The notes under the pieces are model-generated. The model did not search any database and was not told the DNA's origin. It worked only from the letters and a program-made list of their open reading frames with translations. From positions 137,903,686-137,967,685 of the forward strand of contig CAXKWD010000005.1 of NCBI GenBank assembly GCA_964059195.1: DNA of 64,000 nucleotides. Reading direction: 5' to 3'. The DNA is from Ectobius pallidus (lineage: Eukaryota > Arthropoda > Insecta > Blattodea > Ectobiidae). Positions within the stretch are counted from its first letter, which is position 1; each line of letters begins with the position of its first letter. Made by a program: the position numbers and the translations under genes. Shown here in pieces: positions 1 through 9,910 of this stretch.

Positions 1-1623
1 TTTTAGCATAAAGAAAACCTCCATTGTATTTTACGAAATCATTCAGAACGTTCTCCCTTGTTATGGTAAAACCATGTTTTTGAGGAACACCAATACCTAA
101 TCAATGCTTTGCCCAATTGTTACATTTGTATCAAAATAGTCCTAAGGAAATTTAAACAGAATAAACAGAATAGTATCGCTTTCAAAGTATTATTTGCTGT
201 ACGTAGAAAGAAAAATAACGATATAGTAATTAACTACCTGTGTTACTTGGGTCGTTAAATGTTTCGTCTGTTTACACTAACTTGCGGTAAATATCTTACC
301 TTCATATAGGCCTAACTATAAATGGAAGAATTTCAAGGTTTTTCTTGTATTTAATTTTAAGCGCGAAATACATTAATGTATTCTATAGAATGGACCTATA
401 TGAAAAGATGAGTGAGAGATACAAAATATTCTTGAATGATAATGGTGGTGGTGGTGATGGTGGTTTTAATACTGGTTATTGTGGTTGTATTTCAGTGAAT
501 AGTTGTAAATTATTCTTCTGTAACATGAGCAGTTAATTACCTAATAAACGGCCTAATTAAATCAGAACGTAATGGTATTCATATCTGAATGCAATTCCAG
601 GTACGGTGTTAATTAGATGTTGCCCTGCATGGCTTCATTAAAATTGATACGAAAATCTGAATATTATAAACACATCATTAGCATGCGAAATTCTTTCACA
701 CCTTCACCTTCAACCCGTTTTAATCACCCATGCAGCTGTAAAGCTGACATAGCTGAGCGATCAGAAATCATTGCTTATAAAATTTTATCCCATGTTTACA
801 TAAGATTTTCACATAGCCTGCCTGTAATGATGTTCATTACCCCTTAAAGTTTTATGCTCATTTTAATAATCTGGCAGGCGAGCAAAAGTAAATCCTTACA
901 AGCTCAGTTAAACTGTCAACGTAAAATTTACAACGTTTTCGGACTCAGCTTGTGAACATCTGCAGACGAGATGTAATTTCTATTTCTTACTTATCGGGTA
1001 AGTAAATTACTTTCCTTTTAACGCCATTAATATTCCCATCTGCAAGACGGGCTCGCTAGAGTTCACTTAACATTCGACTCTACAGACTTGTTTTTATTGC
1101 TGATTATGCAGAACCTTGCCTAATATACAACTTATTTCAGAATCAATGTTTCGCATCAGTGAAGCTAACCTAAGCCTTTCTTTACTGTCCAGTCATTAAG
1201 GTTTATGGTGCTCTTCTGCCTACGCAGAGCCTGTTTCTCTCTACACTTTAGATGAGGTAATATCTTTGCATAAAGATTATAAATACGCCGAAAGGTTGAC
1301 CAAAAGGTATAGCCTACCATTTCAGTACACCATACTAATCGATATTGCAATTGGCATGAAAATACGTAAACTAAGATTATAATAAGACTTCATATTTGAT
1401 GCATGCATTTTCAAAACTCATTTTATACATATTTTACAGAACATTAAAAGACAGATTCTATTTTTTTAAAAGATGTTTCTTATGTAGAAATTTTATACAC
1501 CAAATCTTGCCTATTCGTACCGAAATTCTTGCTAAAAATTAAATTTTCTGAAATCAGCTTTATCCGCTTAAGAGAATATTTCAAAAGACGTTTTATATGA
1601 AGTTGTGTTTTGGATACTATTCT
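1..1623. other. AT-rich intergenic DNA, no gene seen
   Basis: No ORF with a recognisable domain was found on either strand. A short GGT-rich run lies near 440-470. A TAGGCCTA octamer sits at 307-314. The right edge is the target-site duplication of the neighbouring retrotransposon. Confidence 0.6.
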
Positions 1624-1633
1624 GATCCATAGC

Positions 1634-1636
<3 letters not shown>
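1624..1636. repeat. Target-site duplication, left copy
   Basis: The 13-mer gatccatagcgtt is repeated exactly at 7209-7221, on the other side of the non-LTR element. Its last two bases merge with the T run (element poly(A)), so the true length may be 11-13 bp. Confidence 0.9.

Positions 1637-1669
<33 letters not shown>
1635..1669 (-). repeat. Poly(A) tail of the LINE (T35 on + strand)
   Basis: An uninterrupted run of 35 T on the plus strand marks the 3' end of the minus-strand element. The sequence just inside reads aataaataaatt on the element strand and contains an AATAAA polyadenylation signal. Confidence 0.9.
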
Positions 1670-1682
<13 letters not shown>

Positions 1683-1684
1683 AA

Positions 1685-1718
1685 GGTCGCTTTTTAACTG
1701 CCAGGGTCACCAGCGACC
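1685..1718 (-). other. Possible 3'-UTR stem-loop of the LINE
   Basis: GGTCGC (1685-1690) and GCGACC (1713-1718) are complementary and can pair as a 6-bp stem, with a further GGTC/GACC pairing option inside. It lies just upstream of the poly(A), where LINE reverse transcriptases often recognise their RNA. That role is inference. Confidence 0.35.
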
Positions 1719-1866
1719 ACAATAATTAATACATATATATATTGAACAAGTTCTACAAGAAGTGAAGTATGAAGAAAAACATATGCAACTTGGAATTTAG
1801 TAAGAAGAACAACATATTAAACTTAAAACTTTAGCAACTATTGACAAACTATGATTTGATTTGACA

Positions 1867-4800
1867 TTATATGAATGATTTTAACTGTGACAGTTCCAAA
1901 AGTGAGATAACCTTAAGGCATCCTTCATTATTCTTAAATATATTGTATAAGTCTCCTTTGATATTTAACAGACGCCTTACATGCAATAACCGTGGACATT
2001 CCAGAATAAGATGGGAGGAAGTTACATCCCCATTACATTTCGGGCATGGATCCTTAATAGTTTTCTTCATAAGATAGCCATGGCTAAGGTTGAAGTGGCC
2101 AATCCGCAGCCTGGTCAGCAAGACTTGTTGCCTTCTACAGAGGAGAGAATTCGGAATGGCTGGCTCAGTAACTGATTTCCGGACGAGCTGCAGTTTTGAA
2201 GGAGTGGATCTCCATGTTTCATCCCAGTGCTTCGTAATTTCAGATCTGATCATTGTTTTGGTGTCCTCTAATGTACCATCCAAACCGTTTTCAATTTGTG
2301 ATAACACTGTTGCAGATTTGGCTGCTGTATCTGCGTTTTCATTTCCAGAAATACCTTTATGTGCGGGAAGCCATGCTAATGAGATTTTGGTACCATTTTT
2401 TGAGTGGAAAAACAAACGTTCCTGAATCGTTTGGATGATTGGGTTCCTTGTAGATCTGTTTCCGATGGCACCGAGAGCTGACATAGAATCTGAGAAGATA
2501 ACAATTTGTGAGCAGTTATTACTCATAGTGCTTTTTTCAATAGCTTTGAGAATAGCCCAGGCTTCACATGAAAAGATGGAGAAGTAATCTGGTAAGCGAT
2601 AGGAGTGAACACTTGAGGAAATGACTATGCCACATCCTGATCTTGAGTCACGTTTTGAGCCATCAGTATATACTTTGAGACAATTCTTATACTCTTCAAG
2701 GAGTGACGAGATCATAGGCTGTAACACTGATTTAGGCATAGTTGTAGAGCAGGGAATTTGTGTAATCTTCGTATTAATAGAGGGAATAAAAGGCTCCCAA
2801 GGAGGAAGGGGATGGAGTCGCCTTGGGAGGATATTAGCTTTTTCAATGTTGAATTCTGAGTTATAATCCAGGAGTCTTTCCCTTAATGGTTTTGGACAAT
2901 TTGGGTGAGAGTTATAAAGTTCTGATTTTGGAACACCAAAGACGTAATTGTTGGTCGGGTTAGAAGGAGAACAAAATGTTGAGTATGAAAAGTTTAGACA
3001 TAGTTGTTTACGTCGCAGGTCCAAGGGAAAAAGACCAGCTTCCACAAGTAGACTGCTACTTGGACTGGATCTGAAGGCTCCCAAACTTAGACGACTTGCA
3101 GTGTTGATAACTGGATCCAACGTTTGGAGAAGGCGTTTGCTTGCCGAACTGTATACTATAGCTCCATAATCCAGTTTGGACTGAATTAGAGCTCGATAGA
3201 CGTTTATTAGACATGTTGATTCGGCACCCCACTTAATGGAAGATAACGTTTTAATTATGTTCAGTCTAGATGCACATTCCGATTTTAGTGAAGTAATATG
3301 TTGTTTCCATGAGTGATTTTTATCGAACAGTACGCCTAGGATTTTGCAAGAATCTGATCTGTGCAACCTGTGGCCACCAATATTAAGGTTAACGTCTATT
3401 TGGTGAAGCTTTCTACTTCTAGAAACAACTATAAATTCAGATTTTGATTTGGATATTGTGAAGCCGGAAGTCTTTGCCCAGGAGTAGATTTTATCCAAAG
3501 AATTCTGAATAATATTAGCAGTAAGCTTAATGTTATTCCCACTGCAGAGAAGAGTGATATCGTCCGCAAAGAGGAATGCTTTTATTGGCTTCTCAATCAA
3601 ACTGCTGACTTCATTAATAGCAATGAGGAATAGAAGCACACTTAGTACTGACCCTTGAGGCAGACCATTCACCATTTCCATAGGAGGAGAAAGTTTATCT
3701 TGGATTCTCACTCTTAGATATCTATGAGCTAAGAAGTTGATGATAAAAGCTAAAGTATTGCCTCTTATTTTTAATTCTGAAAGAATTTTTATTAGTCTAG
3801 GTTTGAAAATCATTTCATAAGCTTTCTCAATGTCTAGAGAAATTGCAATTACGTGATGATTTAATACTAGTGCATCACATATTTCAGTGTCGATGTTCAC
3901 TAGATGATCACTTGTGGAATGAAAAGGTCGGAAGCCACTTTGATAAGGTGATAGTAAGTCATTAGTTTCCAAAATCCATCTGAGGCGAAAGCAAACCATT
4001 TTTTCCAAAAGCTTGCATAAACAACTGGTTAAGGAGATTGGACGAAAATTTGTAGCTTTGCAATGATCCTTATTAGGTTTAGGAATTGGAATAACTATAG
4101 CTTCTCTCCATTGGTCGGGAAAGGATTGAGTTTCCCATATAAAATTATAGAGTTGGAGAAGGTAATCTACTCCTTTGTCTGAGAGATTCTTAAGAAAAGT
4201 ACTGTGTACGTCATCTGGTCCCGGAGCGGAGCTTTTAGTTTTATGTATCACCTGAAGGAGTTCTTCCTTAAGAAAAGGTTGGTTAAATTTATCTTCATTA
4301 TATTTCATTTGAAGTTGAATATCTTCGTTTGAGGAATCGTTACATGAGAACTGCTTTAAAAAGGAAGGATCATAGTTATTGTTACTTGAATTATTGGAGA
4401 AGCAGTTGGCGAATAGGGTACTAATAGAACTGGGATCCTCATGTTTAATTGCGTTCTCATCTTCCAAATATCTTGGAGTAAAAAATGTTTTTGATCCAAT
4501 AATGGATTTATACTTGGACCATAGGATTGAAGGCGAAGTTTGACTGGTAATAGATGAAGTAAAGTCTTTAAAGGATTGAATCATTGTAGACTTCAGCATG
4601 AGGCGTGCTTTTGCCCTTGCTTTTTTGTAAGCAATGCCATATTCCACACTTTTGTACTTCTTATATTTTCTAAAAGATTTTTTCATATTTTTAATGGCCG
4701 ATGTACAATCGTCATTCCACCATGGAAGTGGACGTTTGCGTATAGTCCCAGACGTTTTAGGAATTGCTAGTTGAGCTGAAGATATAATTGCATTGGTGAA

Positions 4801-5604
4801 ATCTTTGACAATGTTATTGATATGAGGTACTTGCACAGAAGTAAGTTTAGGGAGTTTGTCGATATTATCATTGAGAACATTTTGAAAAAGAGACCAGTTT
4901 GCTTTATTAAGGATCCATTTCTGATGAGTCTTGATTTCCATAAATTGTTGGGAATTAGAAAAATTTATGGTCAAAGGATAGTGATCACTATCGTAGAGAT
5001 GATGAACTGAAGACCAGGATATACTAGCTGCAATATCGCTGGATGAAAAACTTAAATCTATAGCACTTTCCGTTGCATTACTGATGTTAAAATGGGTAGC
5101 CATTCCTGTATTTAATAAAATAAGATCATCATGGTTTTCCAGCCAATTTTCAATAATTCTTCCTCTTCTGTCTGTATGTAACGATCCCCATAACATGTTG
5201 TGACTGTTAAAATCTCCTAGAATTATGAAAGGTTTAGGAAGCTGAGCGAGAAGATTATCCAGTTCATTAACAGTTAATGCTTGACTATTAGGAAGGTAAA
5301 CATTACAAATAGTCACAGTAAAATTTAATTTAACTTTCATTGCAGTAGCTTCTAAGGTGGTTTGAAGAGGAATATTTTGAAGAAAAATTTCTGATCGTGC
5401 AAAAATAGCAACTCCACCGCTAGCTATGTGTGCATTGTTTCTATTTAAAAATGAAGATCTATATCCACGCAGATGTGCACAATATTGGTTTTTAAAGTTC
5501 GTTTCTTGAAGACACAATATGTTTGGTTTGAAGTCATTTAGAAGGAGTTTTATATAGGCTCTTCTTGTAAAGAACCCTCTACAATTCCATTGAATAAGAT
5601 CCAT
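1867..5604 (-). CDS. LINE ORF2: endonuclease / reverse transcriptase / RNase H polyprotein
   Basis: A 1,245-aa protein that would nick target DNA and copy the element RNA in place (target-primed reverse transcription). N-terminal APE-type endonuclease: WNCRG at 6-10, QET at 33-35, GDFNSHN at 130-136 and SDHYPL at 206-211, all key motifs present. Reverse transcriptase in the middle, with the NFRPISLTS block and the catalytic box FADD at 679-682. RNase H follows with the acidic set D981 (YTDGSK), E1014, D1039 and D1092, plus H1082 in LPAHKG. A C-terminal CX2CX7HX4C knuckle lies at C1187, C1190, H1198, C1203. The start MDLIQWNCRG puts the endonuclease at the very N-terminus, as expected. ORF2 begins 25 bp after the ORF1 stop, so reinitiation is a plausible way to translate it. 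No stops or frameshifts were seen. This is a transposon gene, not a host gene. Confidence 0.95.
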   Translation of the reverse strand: MDLIQWNCRGFFTRRAYIKLLLNDFKPNILCLQETNFKNQYCAHLRGYRSSFLNRNNAHIASGGVAIFARSEIFLQNIPLQTTLEATAMKVKLNFTVTICNVYLPNSQALTVNELDNLLAQLPKPFIILGDFNSHNMLWGSLHTDRRGRIIENWLENHDDLILLNTGMATHFNISNATESAIDLSFSSSDIAASISWSSVHHLYDSDHYPLTINFSNSQQFMEIKTHQKWILNKANWSLFQNVLNDNIDKLPKLTSVQVPHINNIVKDFTNAIISSAQLAIPKTSGTIRKRPLPWWNDDCTSAIKNMKKSFRKYKKYKSVEYGIAYKKARAKARLMLKSTMIQSFKDFTSSITSQTSPSILWSKYKSIIGSKTFFTPRYLEDENAIKHEDPSSISTLFANCFSNNSSNNNYDPSFLKQFSCNDSSNEDIQLQMKYNEDKFNQPFLKEELLQVIHKTKSSAPGPDDVHSTFLKNLSDKGVDYLLQLYNFIWETQSFPDQWREAIVIPIPKPNKDHCKATNFRPISLTSCLCKLLEKMVCFRLRWILETNDLLSPYQSGFRPFHSTSDHLVNIDTEICDALVLNHHVIAISLDIEKAYEMIFKPRLIKILSELKIRGNTLAFIINFLAHRYLRVRIQDKLSPPMEMVNGLPQGSVLSVLLFLIAINEVSSLIEKPIKAFLFADDITLLCSGNNIKLTANIIQNSLDKIYSWAKTSGFTISKSKSEFIVVSRSRKLHQIDVNLNIGGHRLHRSDSCKILGVLFDKNHSWKQHITSLKSECASRLNIIKTLSSIKWGAESTCLINVYRALIQSKLDYGAIVYSSASKRLLQTLDPVINTASRLSLGAFRSSPSSSLLVEAGLFPLDLRRKQLCLNFSYSTFCSPSNPTNNYVFGVPKSELYNSHPNCPKPLRERLLDYNSEFNIEKANILPRRLHPLPPWEPFIPSINTKITQIPCSTTMPKSVLQPMISSLLEEYKNCLKVYTDGSKRDSRSGCGIVISSSVHSYRLPDYFSIFSCEAWAILKAIEKSTMSNNCSQIVIFSDSMSALGAIGNRSTRNPIIQTIQERLFFHSKNGTKISLAWLPAHKGISGNENADTAAKSATVLSQIENGLDGTLEDTKTMIRSEITKHWDETWRSTPSKLQLVRKSVTEPAIPNSLLCRRQQVLLTRLRIGHFNLSHGYLMKKTIKDPCPKCNGDVTSSHLILECPRLLHVRRLLNIKGDLYNIFKNNEGCLKVISLLELSQLKSFI

Positions 5605-5629
5605 TATAATTAAGTATGAATAAATATTC

Positions 5630-7036
5630 TTAACTTGTTGGTTGTTCAGTATCGGTTTTGAGAACCTTAGCAGCTTTTAATTTCCTCATTAGTCGAGTGC
5701 ACTGATTTTTAACAGCTTTACTAGGTAGTGTACTGTGGATCTGTCTCAGCATCTCTGCTAAGGCAGCTGGATTATCAGTAACACTTCTTGTAATATCAGT
5801 GATGTCCGTGATTCCTTTAGTAATATCAAAATAATGCAAAAGCTGATTCATTGAGAGAGGAAACTCTGAGCTCTTTGCCTCAATCATTGCTTTTGTATCG
5901 TTCCATATGGTCTCGTCTATATAATCTGTGTTAGGTTTAATTTTTTTGCTCTGTTTACTCGCTTTTTTAACTGGCTTACCCAGTACTTCGGCGACCTTAT
6001 CAGAATCTGAAAATTCCGACACATTACCAGAGGTCTCATTTTCACTGTCAGTTAGGGAGATCGAATTTGTGGTATTAGAATTGGTAGAAGATAACGGCCT
6101 CTTCATTTTTGATGTCGGATGGCTAGTTGTTGTCTCTGGTTGCAGAGCTGGGAAATCAGATGGTATAAGCGACGGTGCAGTTGAAGTGCGAACAGGAACA
6201 TTTTCCATGCTCTCGAGCTGTGAAGGGAGTGGTTGGGGGGAACTGACAGGGTCATTATTAATTACTTGTAATGCTGGAGGGTCAGCTTGATGTGACGTAC
6301 TAGGTATCTGTGAGGATAAATCACCGTTGACAACTTCGCTGGTAGAAGGACAGTCTTTGGCTAAATGGCCCTGTCGCTTGCATTGAAAGCAAATGGGAGC
6401 ATCAGAGGATACATAAATCCAATGAGGTAGATCATCTAAGAGTACTTGAAATGATTCTGGGAGTTTCTTTTCGTCCTCAGGTGCAATGAACGTTTGCCAT
6501 CGAAAACTCAGTATATGAGAAAGTCTGGGATCAGAGAAGCCTGCACGTAGGAACGATATTGGTGTAACTGTCTTTACTCCGAAGGACAAAAGTTTGTTTT
6601 CTATCACATAATGAGGGATACTAGGGCACACATTAGAGAGAATTATCCTTTTATTGCGTGATATTAATGGTCTAATTGGAAATTCATGTCCTTCAACAAT
6701 GATTGACTTGTGATTGTTTACAAGCTCGTCTGCTGTTTCTTTGTTGGTAAAATAAACACACAGTCTTTTGTTTGATATCTTTGAAGCAAATCTTATAAGC
6801 GATGGGTTGACTTTGGTTGCAATTATCTGTACAAAGGCAATGCTAGGAGCATGGTCAGCTGAATCTATAACGATAGCATTTTCTTTTTTAAGAAATAAAG
6901 TATTTTGTGATACTTGCGCGTAACTAGTTGGAGATTTACTAGATGATACATTAGTAGCTGGTTGTTCTTGTAGGGTGACTTCCATGTTGAGGTTAGCTTC
7001 ACTCGGAACCCGAGTACAGCAGAAAAATATACACAA
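5630..7036 (-). CDS. LINE ORF1: Gag-like RNA-binding protein with CCHC knuckle
   Basis: Up to 468 aa. An ORF1 protein packages element RNA into the ribonucleoprotein that ORF2 protein copies. One CX2CX4HX4C zinc knuckle lies at C216, C219, H224, C229. Residues about 60-200 form an RRM-like or esterase-free Gag region with the motif RIILSNVCPSIPHYVIENKL, seen in ORF1 proteins of this kind. A Ser/Thr/Pro-rich low-complexity stretch (about 240-340) and a Lys-rich patch (about 350-365) follow. The first Met gives an odd Cys/Phe-rich leader (MCIFFCC); Met18 at nucleotide 6985, starting MEVTLQEQ, may be the true start. It lies upstream of ORF2 in the same element and is intact. The family assignment rests on the knuckle and the position. 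Confidence 0.9.
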   Translation of the reverse strand: MCIFFCCTRVPSEANLNMEVTLQEQPATNVSSSKSPTSYAQVSQNTLFLKKENAIVIDSADHAPSIAFVQIIATKVNPSLIRFASKISNKRLCVYFTNKETADELVNNHKSIIVEGHEFPIRPLISRNKRIILSNVCPSIPHYVIENKLLSFGVKTVTPISFLRAGFSDPRLSHILSFRWQTFIAPEDEKKLPESFQVLLDDLPHWIYVSSDAPICFQCKRQGHLAKDCPSTSEVVNGDLSSQIPSTSHQADPPALQVINNDPVSSPQPLPSQLESMENVPVRTSTAPSLIPSDFPALQPETTTSHPTSKMKRPLSSTNSNTTNSISLTDSENETSGNVSEFSDSDKVAEVLGKPVKKASKQSKKIKPNTDYIDETIWNDTKAMIEAKSSEFPLSMNQLLHYFDITKGITDITDITRSVTDNPAALAEMLRQIHSTLPSKAVKNQCTRLMRKLKAAKVLKTDTEQPTS

Positions 7037-7208
7037 AACTCACTCGCAGTTCAAAAATAACAATAATTAATCAAGAATGAAGAATTACTGATGATACTAA
7101 ACCTCGTCAACCAACAATTATACTCTTATTTCCTTAATAAGGCATAATTACTGAAGAGTACACCAACAGAAGCTCAATTCATGACCATGGCCTCCTCGAA
7201 ACTGACTC

Positions 7209-7221
7209 GATCCATAGCGTT
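7209..7221. repeat. Target-site duplication, right copy
   Basis: Exact 13-bp match to 1624-1636; it marks the 5' junction of the non-LTR element. Confidence 0.9.
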
Positions 7222-8929
7222 ATTTTTGTTCCAGAGTTAATTTTATCCGAAACAATCGAAATGGTGAGCTTGACACTCTTTGGTATGAAATTCATTTTTA
7301 ATTTTCCTTGAGTGATTCTGACCGGGAAGATTGAAATATCGAACGATTAATATTAACATTATTATAGAGTTTAAATATAGTTTCACCCTCTTGGTGTACG
7401 AATTAGTATTGCATAATCATCATGTTTGCTTGTACCTGTGTTACATGACTTTGTTTATGATAGCTAGGGTTATTAGTTTTTAACGCAATTGACACTCAAA
7501 TTGGTGCACGCTTTCGCGATTCGAGACTATATGTTGAATTTCTCCTGGAATGGAGCGCTGTAGAGCTACAATGCGTCAGCGAAAAATACACATTCCAGCT
7601 TATGAAGATATCTGCTGCAGCTACAGACGAAACGTCGAGTATCATCAACCGATCACGGCACTCTAACCCCGAAGACGTCGAAATTCGCCCTTTTCATACT
7701 TAGGTCCCAGCGATGTGATCCTATTCGTCCCTTTCGTTCGTTCTGGTCTCCGCGTTTGCCTTTTGACATGACTTGACACCAGTTTAACTAATTTTTAATC
7801 ATTTTCGATATGAAAGTTTGGTTATCCGAAACTGGTACAGATATTTATGTATGAATCAAGTTCGCAGAAAAGGCTTTAGATGACGAAATATGCATTTTTG
7901 GCGAAATACGGGAAGAATGTGTTAAAGTTATTGCTTTCCGGTACGTGGTGCTTACAATACTTTTAGTACAAGGACTCTAAAATAAAATAAAAGTAGATAT
8001 AAATAGGCTTTAAGTGTAAATATAAAGATAGATAGGCTATAGTGTAAATATAAAAGGAATAGTCAATCGTCATATTACTCTCAATGTCGTCTGAATCTTT
8101 ATTTTATTTTATTTTATTTTAAATCTACTTAACTAAAATATTATGTTGTAGACTTATTTTACTATAAATAATGACCAACATTGAGACAACAAAATAAAAG
8201 AACACCTAAAATTAAACACTAATCAATCAATTAACACTCTAGATCATCTTACAATAATAAATTACAAATGAAGATTACAATAATTGCATATAAATACTAT
8301 CTAGAAGGCAACATAATATGTTATAAATCATAGAAAATCTTAATTGAGATTCTTTTTTTTCACAGAAATAAAAATAAATGCAGTGTGCCTAAGTCACATT
8401 GCTTAATGGTGTAAGTCCTTACGCCTTAAACATGTTCCGTTTTTGTCCCTTTTCAGTTAAGAAAAGAAACAAACTATCCTCAATTTTTTATCGTTGTGAA
8501 ATCTAGTCACCTTGTTTTAAAAACATAATTAATTCTTTGCGTGTAGCTACAGTTTCCAGAGCATGAACTTCCTAACCTTGGTTATGTTTCGAAGAATGGT
8601 GTTAATAGACTAAGATTAAATGATTTAGCTATTTCACAGAGGAAGGTATTACGTAACTTAATGGAAAGGTTAATACATCAGACCTGCAGGCAAGTAAATG
8701 TCATTCCGCGGATTTTAGAATTCAGGTGCACACCTAAATGAGGATTACTTGCTCAACTCACTTCAAGGACAGGTAATTGCAGCACGAGACGATGTGTGAT
8801 ATTTCACATGCGAGTTCGTTCCCACAGTTTGTTAATGAAATCTAATTGGACAAACTATTACATAAGCCAAAATGAACTTGACACAAGTCTAACATCAGTG
8901 GCGATTCATATAATTTGTACTACCTCTTT
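7222..8929. other. Repeat-like DNA, no intact gene
   Basis: The stretch about 7490-7760 is less AT-rich and carries two related motifs, agacgaaacgtcgag and gaagacgtcga, of a kind common in retroelement untranslated regions; it may be an old insertion. Short diverged repeats containing ataggct and gtgtaaatataaa lie at 7998-8060. An (ATTTT)n run lies near 8097-8122. No coding evidence. Confidence 0.4.
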
Positions 8930-9065
8930 CTTCTTCTTCTTCTTCTTCTTCTTCTTCTTCTTCTTCAAATCAAGGATTAGGCCATGTGCCTGTTCCGGCT
9001 TCACAATGTATAAGTCCAACGTTTCTTAGGTCTTCCCGGATGTCTTCTCCCTTTAGGTTTATAAT
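8927..9065 (-). pseudogene. 3'-end relic of a non-LTR retrotransposon with (GAA)n tail
   Basis: Read on the minus strand, 9050 down to about 9010 encodes PKGRRHPGRPKKRW. In a shifted frame the next bases encode GLIHCEAGTGTWPNP followed by a Glu run from the (GAA)n tail (CTT repeat at about 8930-8966). Arg/Pro-rich GRPKKRW blocks next to the C-terminus are typical of arthropod LINE RT proteins. A frameshift and a stop separate the pieces, so this is a dead 5'-truncated copy. Confidence 0.6.
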
Positions 9066-9169
9066 ACATAATAATAACTTTTTTAAATTGTATTTTTCTC
9101 CAGTAATGTATCGAGAGTTCCGGATTTGATCGACTATTCCTTTCATATGCCGCGTGTTTGATATTGGCC

Positions 9170-9910
9170 AATGACGTTTAGCAGTTATAGATCAATGATG
9201 ATCTATACCTGCTAAACATTATGCTATAAGTCATGATCATGATCTCGGATATAGATCAATCATGATCATTTATCTTATAAAATGCTTGCTATTAATAGGA
9301 GGATGCGATTATATCTGATAAAACGTCAGCTCGTTCCTAGACATGTAAAGCATTAACGTGACGTGATTAATACGTCACATGCTCCCAGTGAACACAATTA
9401 AAAAAAACCATTTTATTCAATATTACTTGTTTGAAAATTGAAATAATATAAATGTACATTGGTTAAAAACACAATTTCAATTCGGTGCAAGCCAGTTCGT
9501 GTGGCTTTATAGCGTTCTGTTGTAAACAACTAGACGACGCTCTCCATGTTGTGGTACGGACGATCATTGGGAACTTGGTTCAATTCATCAAATCGATTCA
9601 TGAATTGTTCATTATTTAGTATTCCGTCTTCTCACAGCTAACGAATATTGACAACAAAGTAAGAAAATTATTATTATTATTATTTACAAAATCCGTTACA
9701 TGTTATTCATGGAATAGTCATAAAAAGTCCTACTCGAGATTATGAGTTTCATCAGATAAATTCGTTCTCGCAAATATATCGATAAACTCGTAATCTCTGG
9801 TAGGATTACCTATGATAATTTAATTTCGCTTTTCAACTCAAGTTTATCATGATATAAATTTTAATCAAACCTCGGTCTTCAAATCATTATCATGATAAGA
9901 AATATTCATT
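9170..9910. repeat. Cluster of imperfect hairpins and TCATGA palindromes
   Basis: A stem-loop at 9176-9217 pairs gtttagcagttatagatca with its near complement. A second pairs 9725-9749 with 9784-9807 (about 24 bp, a few mismatches). Palindromic tcatgatcatga and atcatgat sequences sit at about 9232-9270, 9846 and 9890. This density of inverted repeats suggests a decayed MITE-like insertion, but its ends could not be defined. Confidence 0.4.

Larger units (their letters stand above)
1637..7208 (-). mobile_element. Full-length I-like non-LTR retrotransposon (about 5.57 kb)
   Basis: A complete LINE lies on the minus strand: about 170 bp of 5' UTR (7037-7208), ORF1 with a CCHC knuckle, 25 bp of spacer, ORF2 (endonuclease, reverse transcriptase, RNase H, C-terminal CCHC), about 200 bp of 3' UTR, and a poly(A) tail. 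Matching 13-mers gatccatagcgtt flank it at 1624-1636 and 7209-7221, which fixes both ends. RNase H after the RT is typical of the I group rather than Jockey or CR1; the clade is inferred from domain order only. Both ORFs are open from start to stop, so the copy looks young and may still be able to move. No TAGGCCTA octamer occurs inside it, unlike the older DNA around it. Confidence 0.92.

Noticed and set aside
7490..7760. Possible coding exon in a less AT-rich patch
   Set aside because: No domain; cgaaacgtcga-like motifs suggest a retroelement untranslated region instead.
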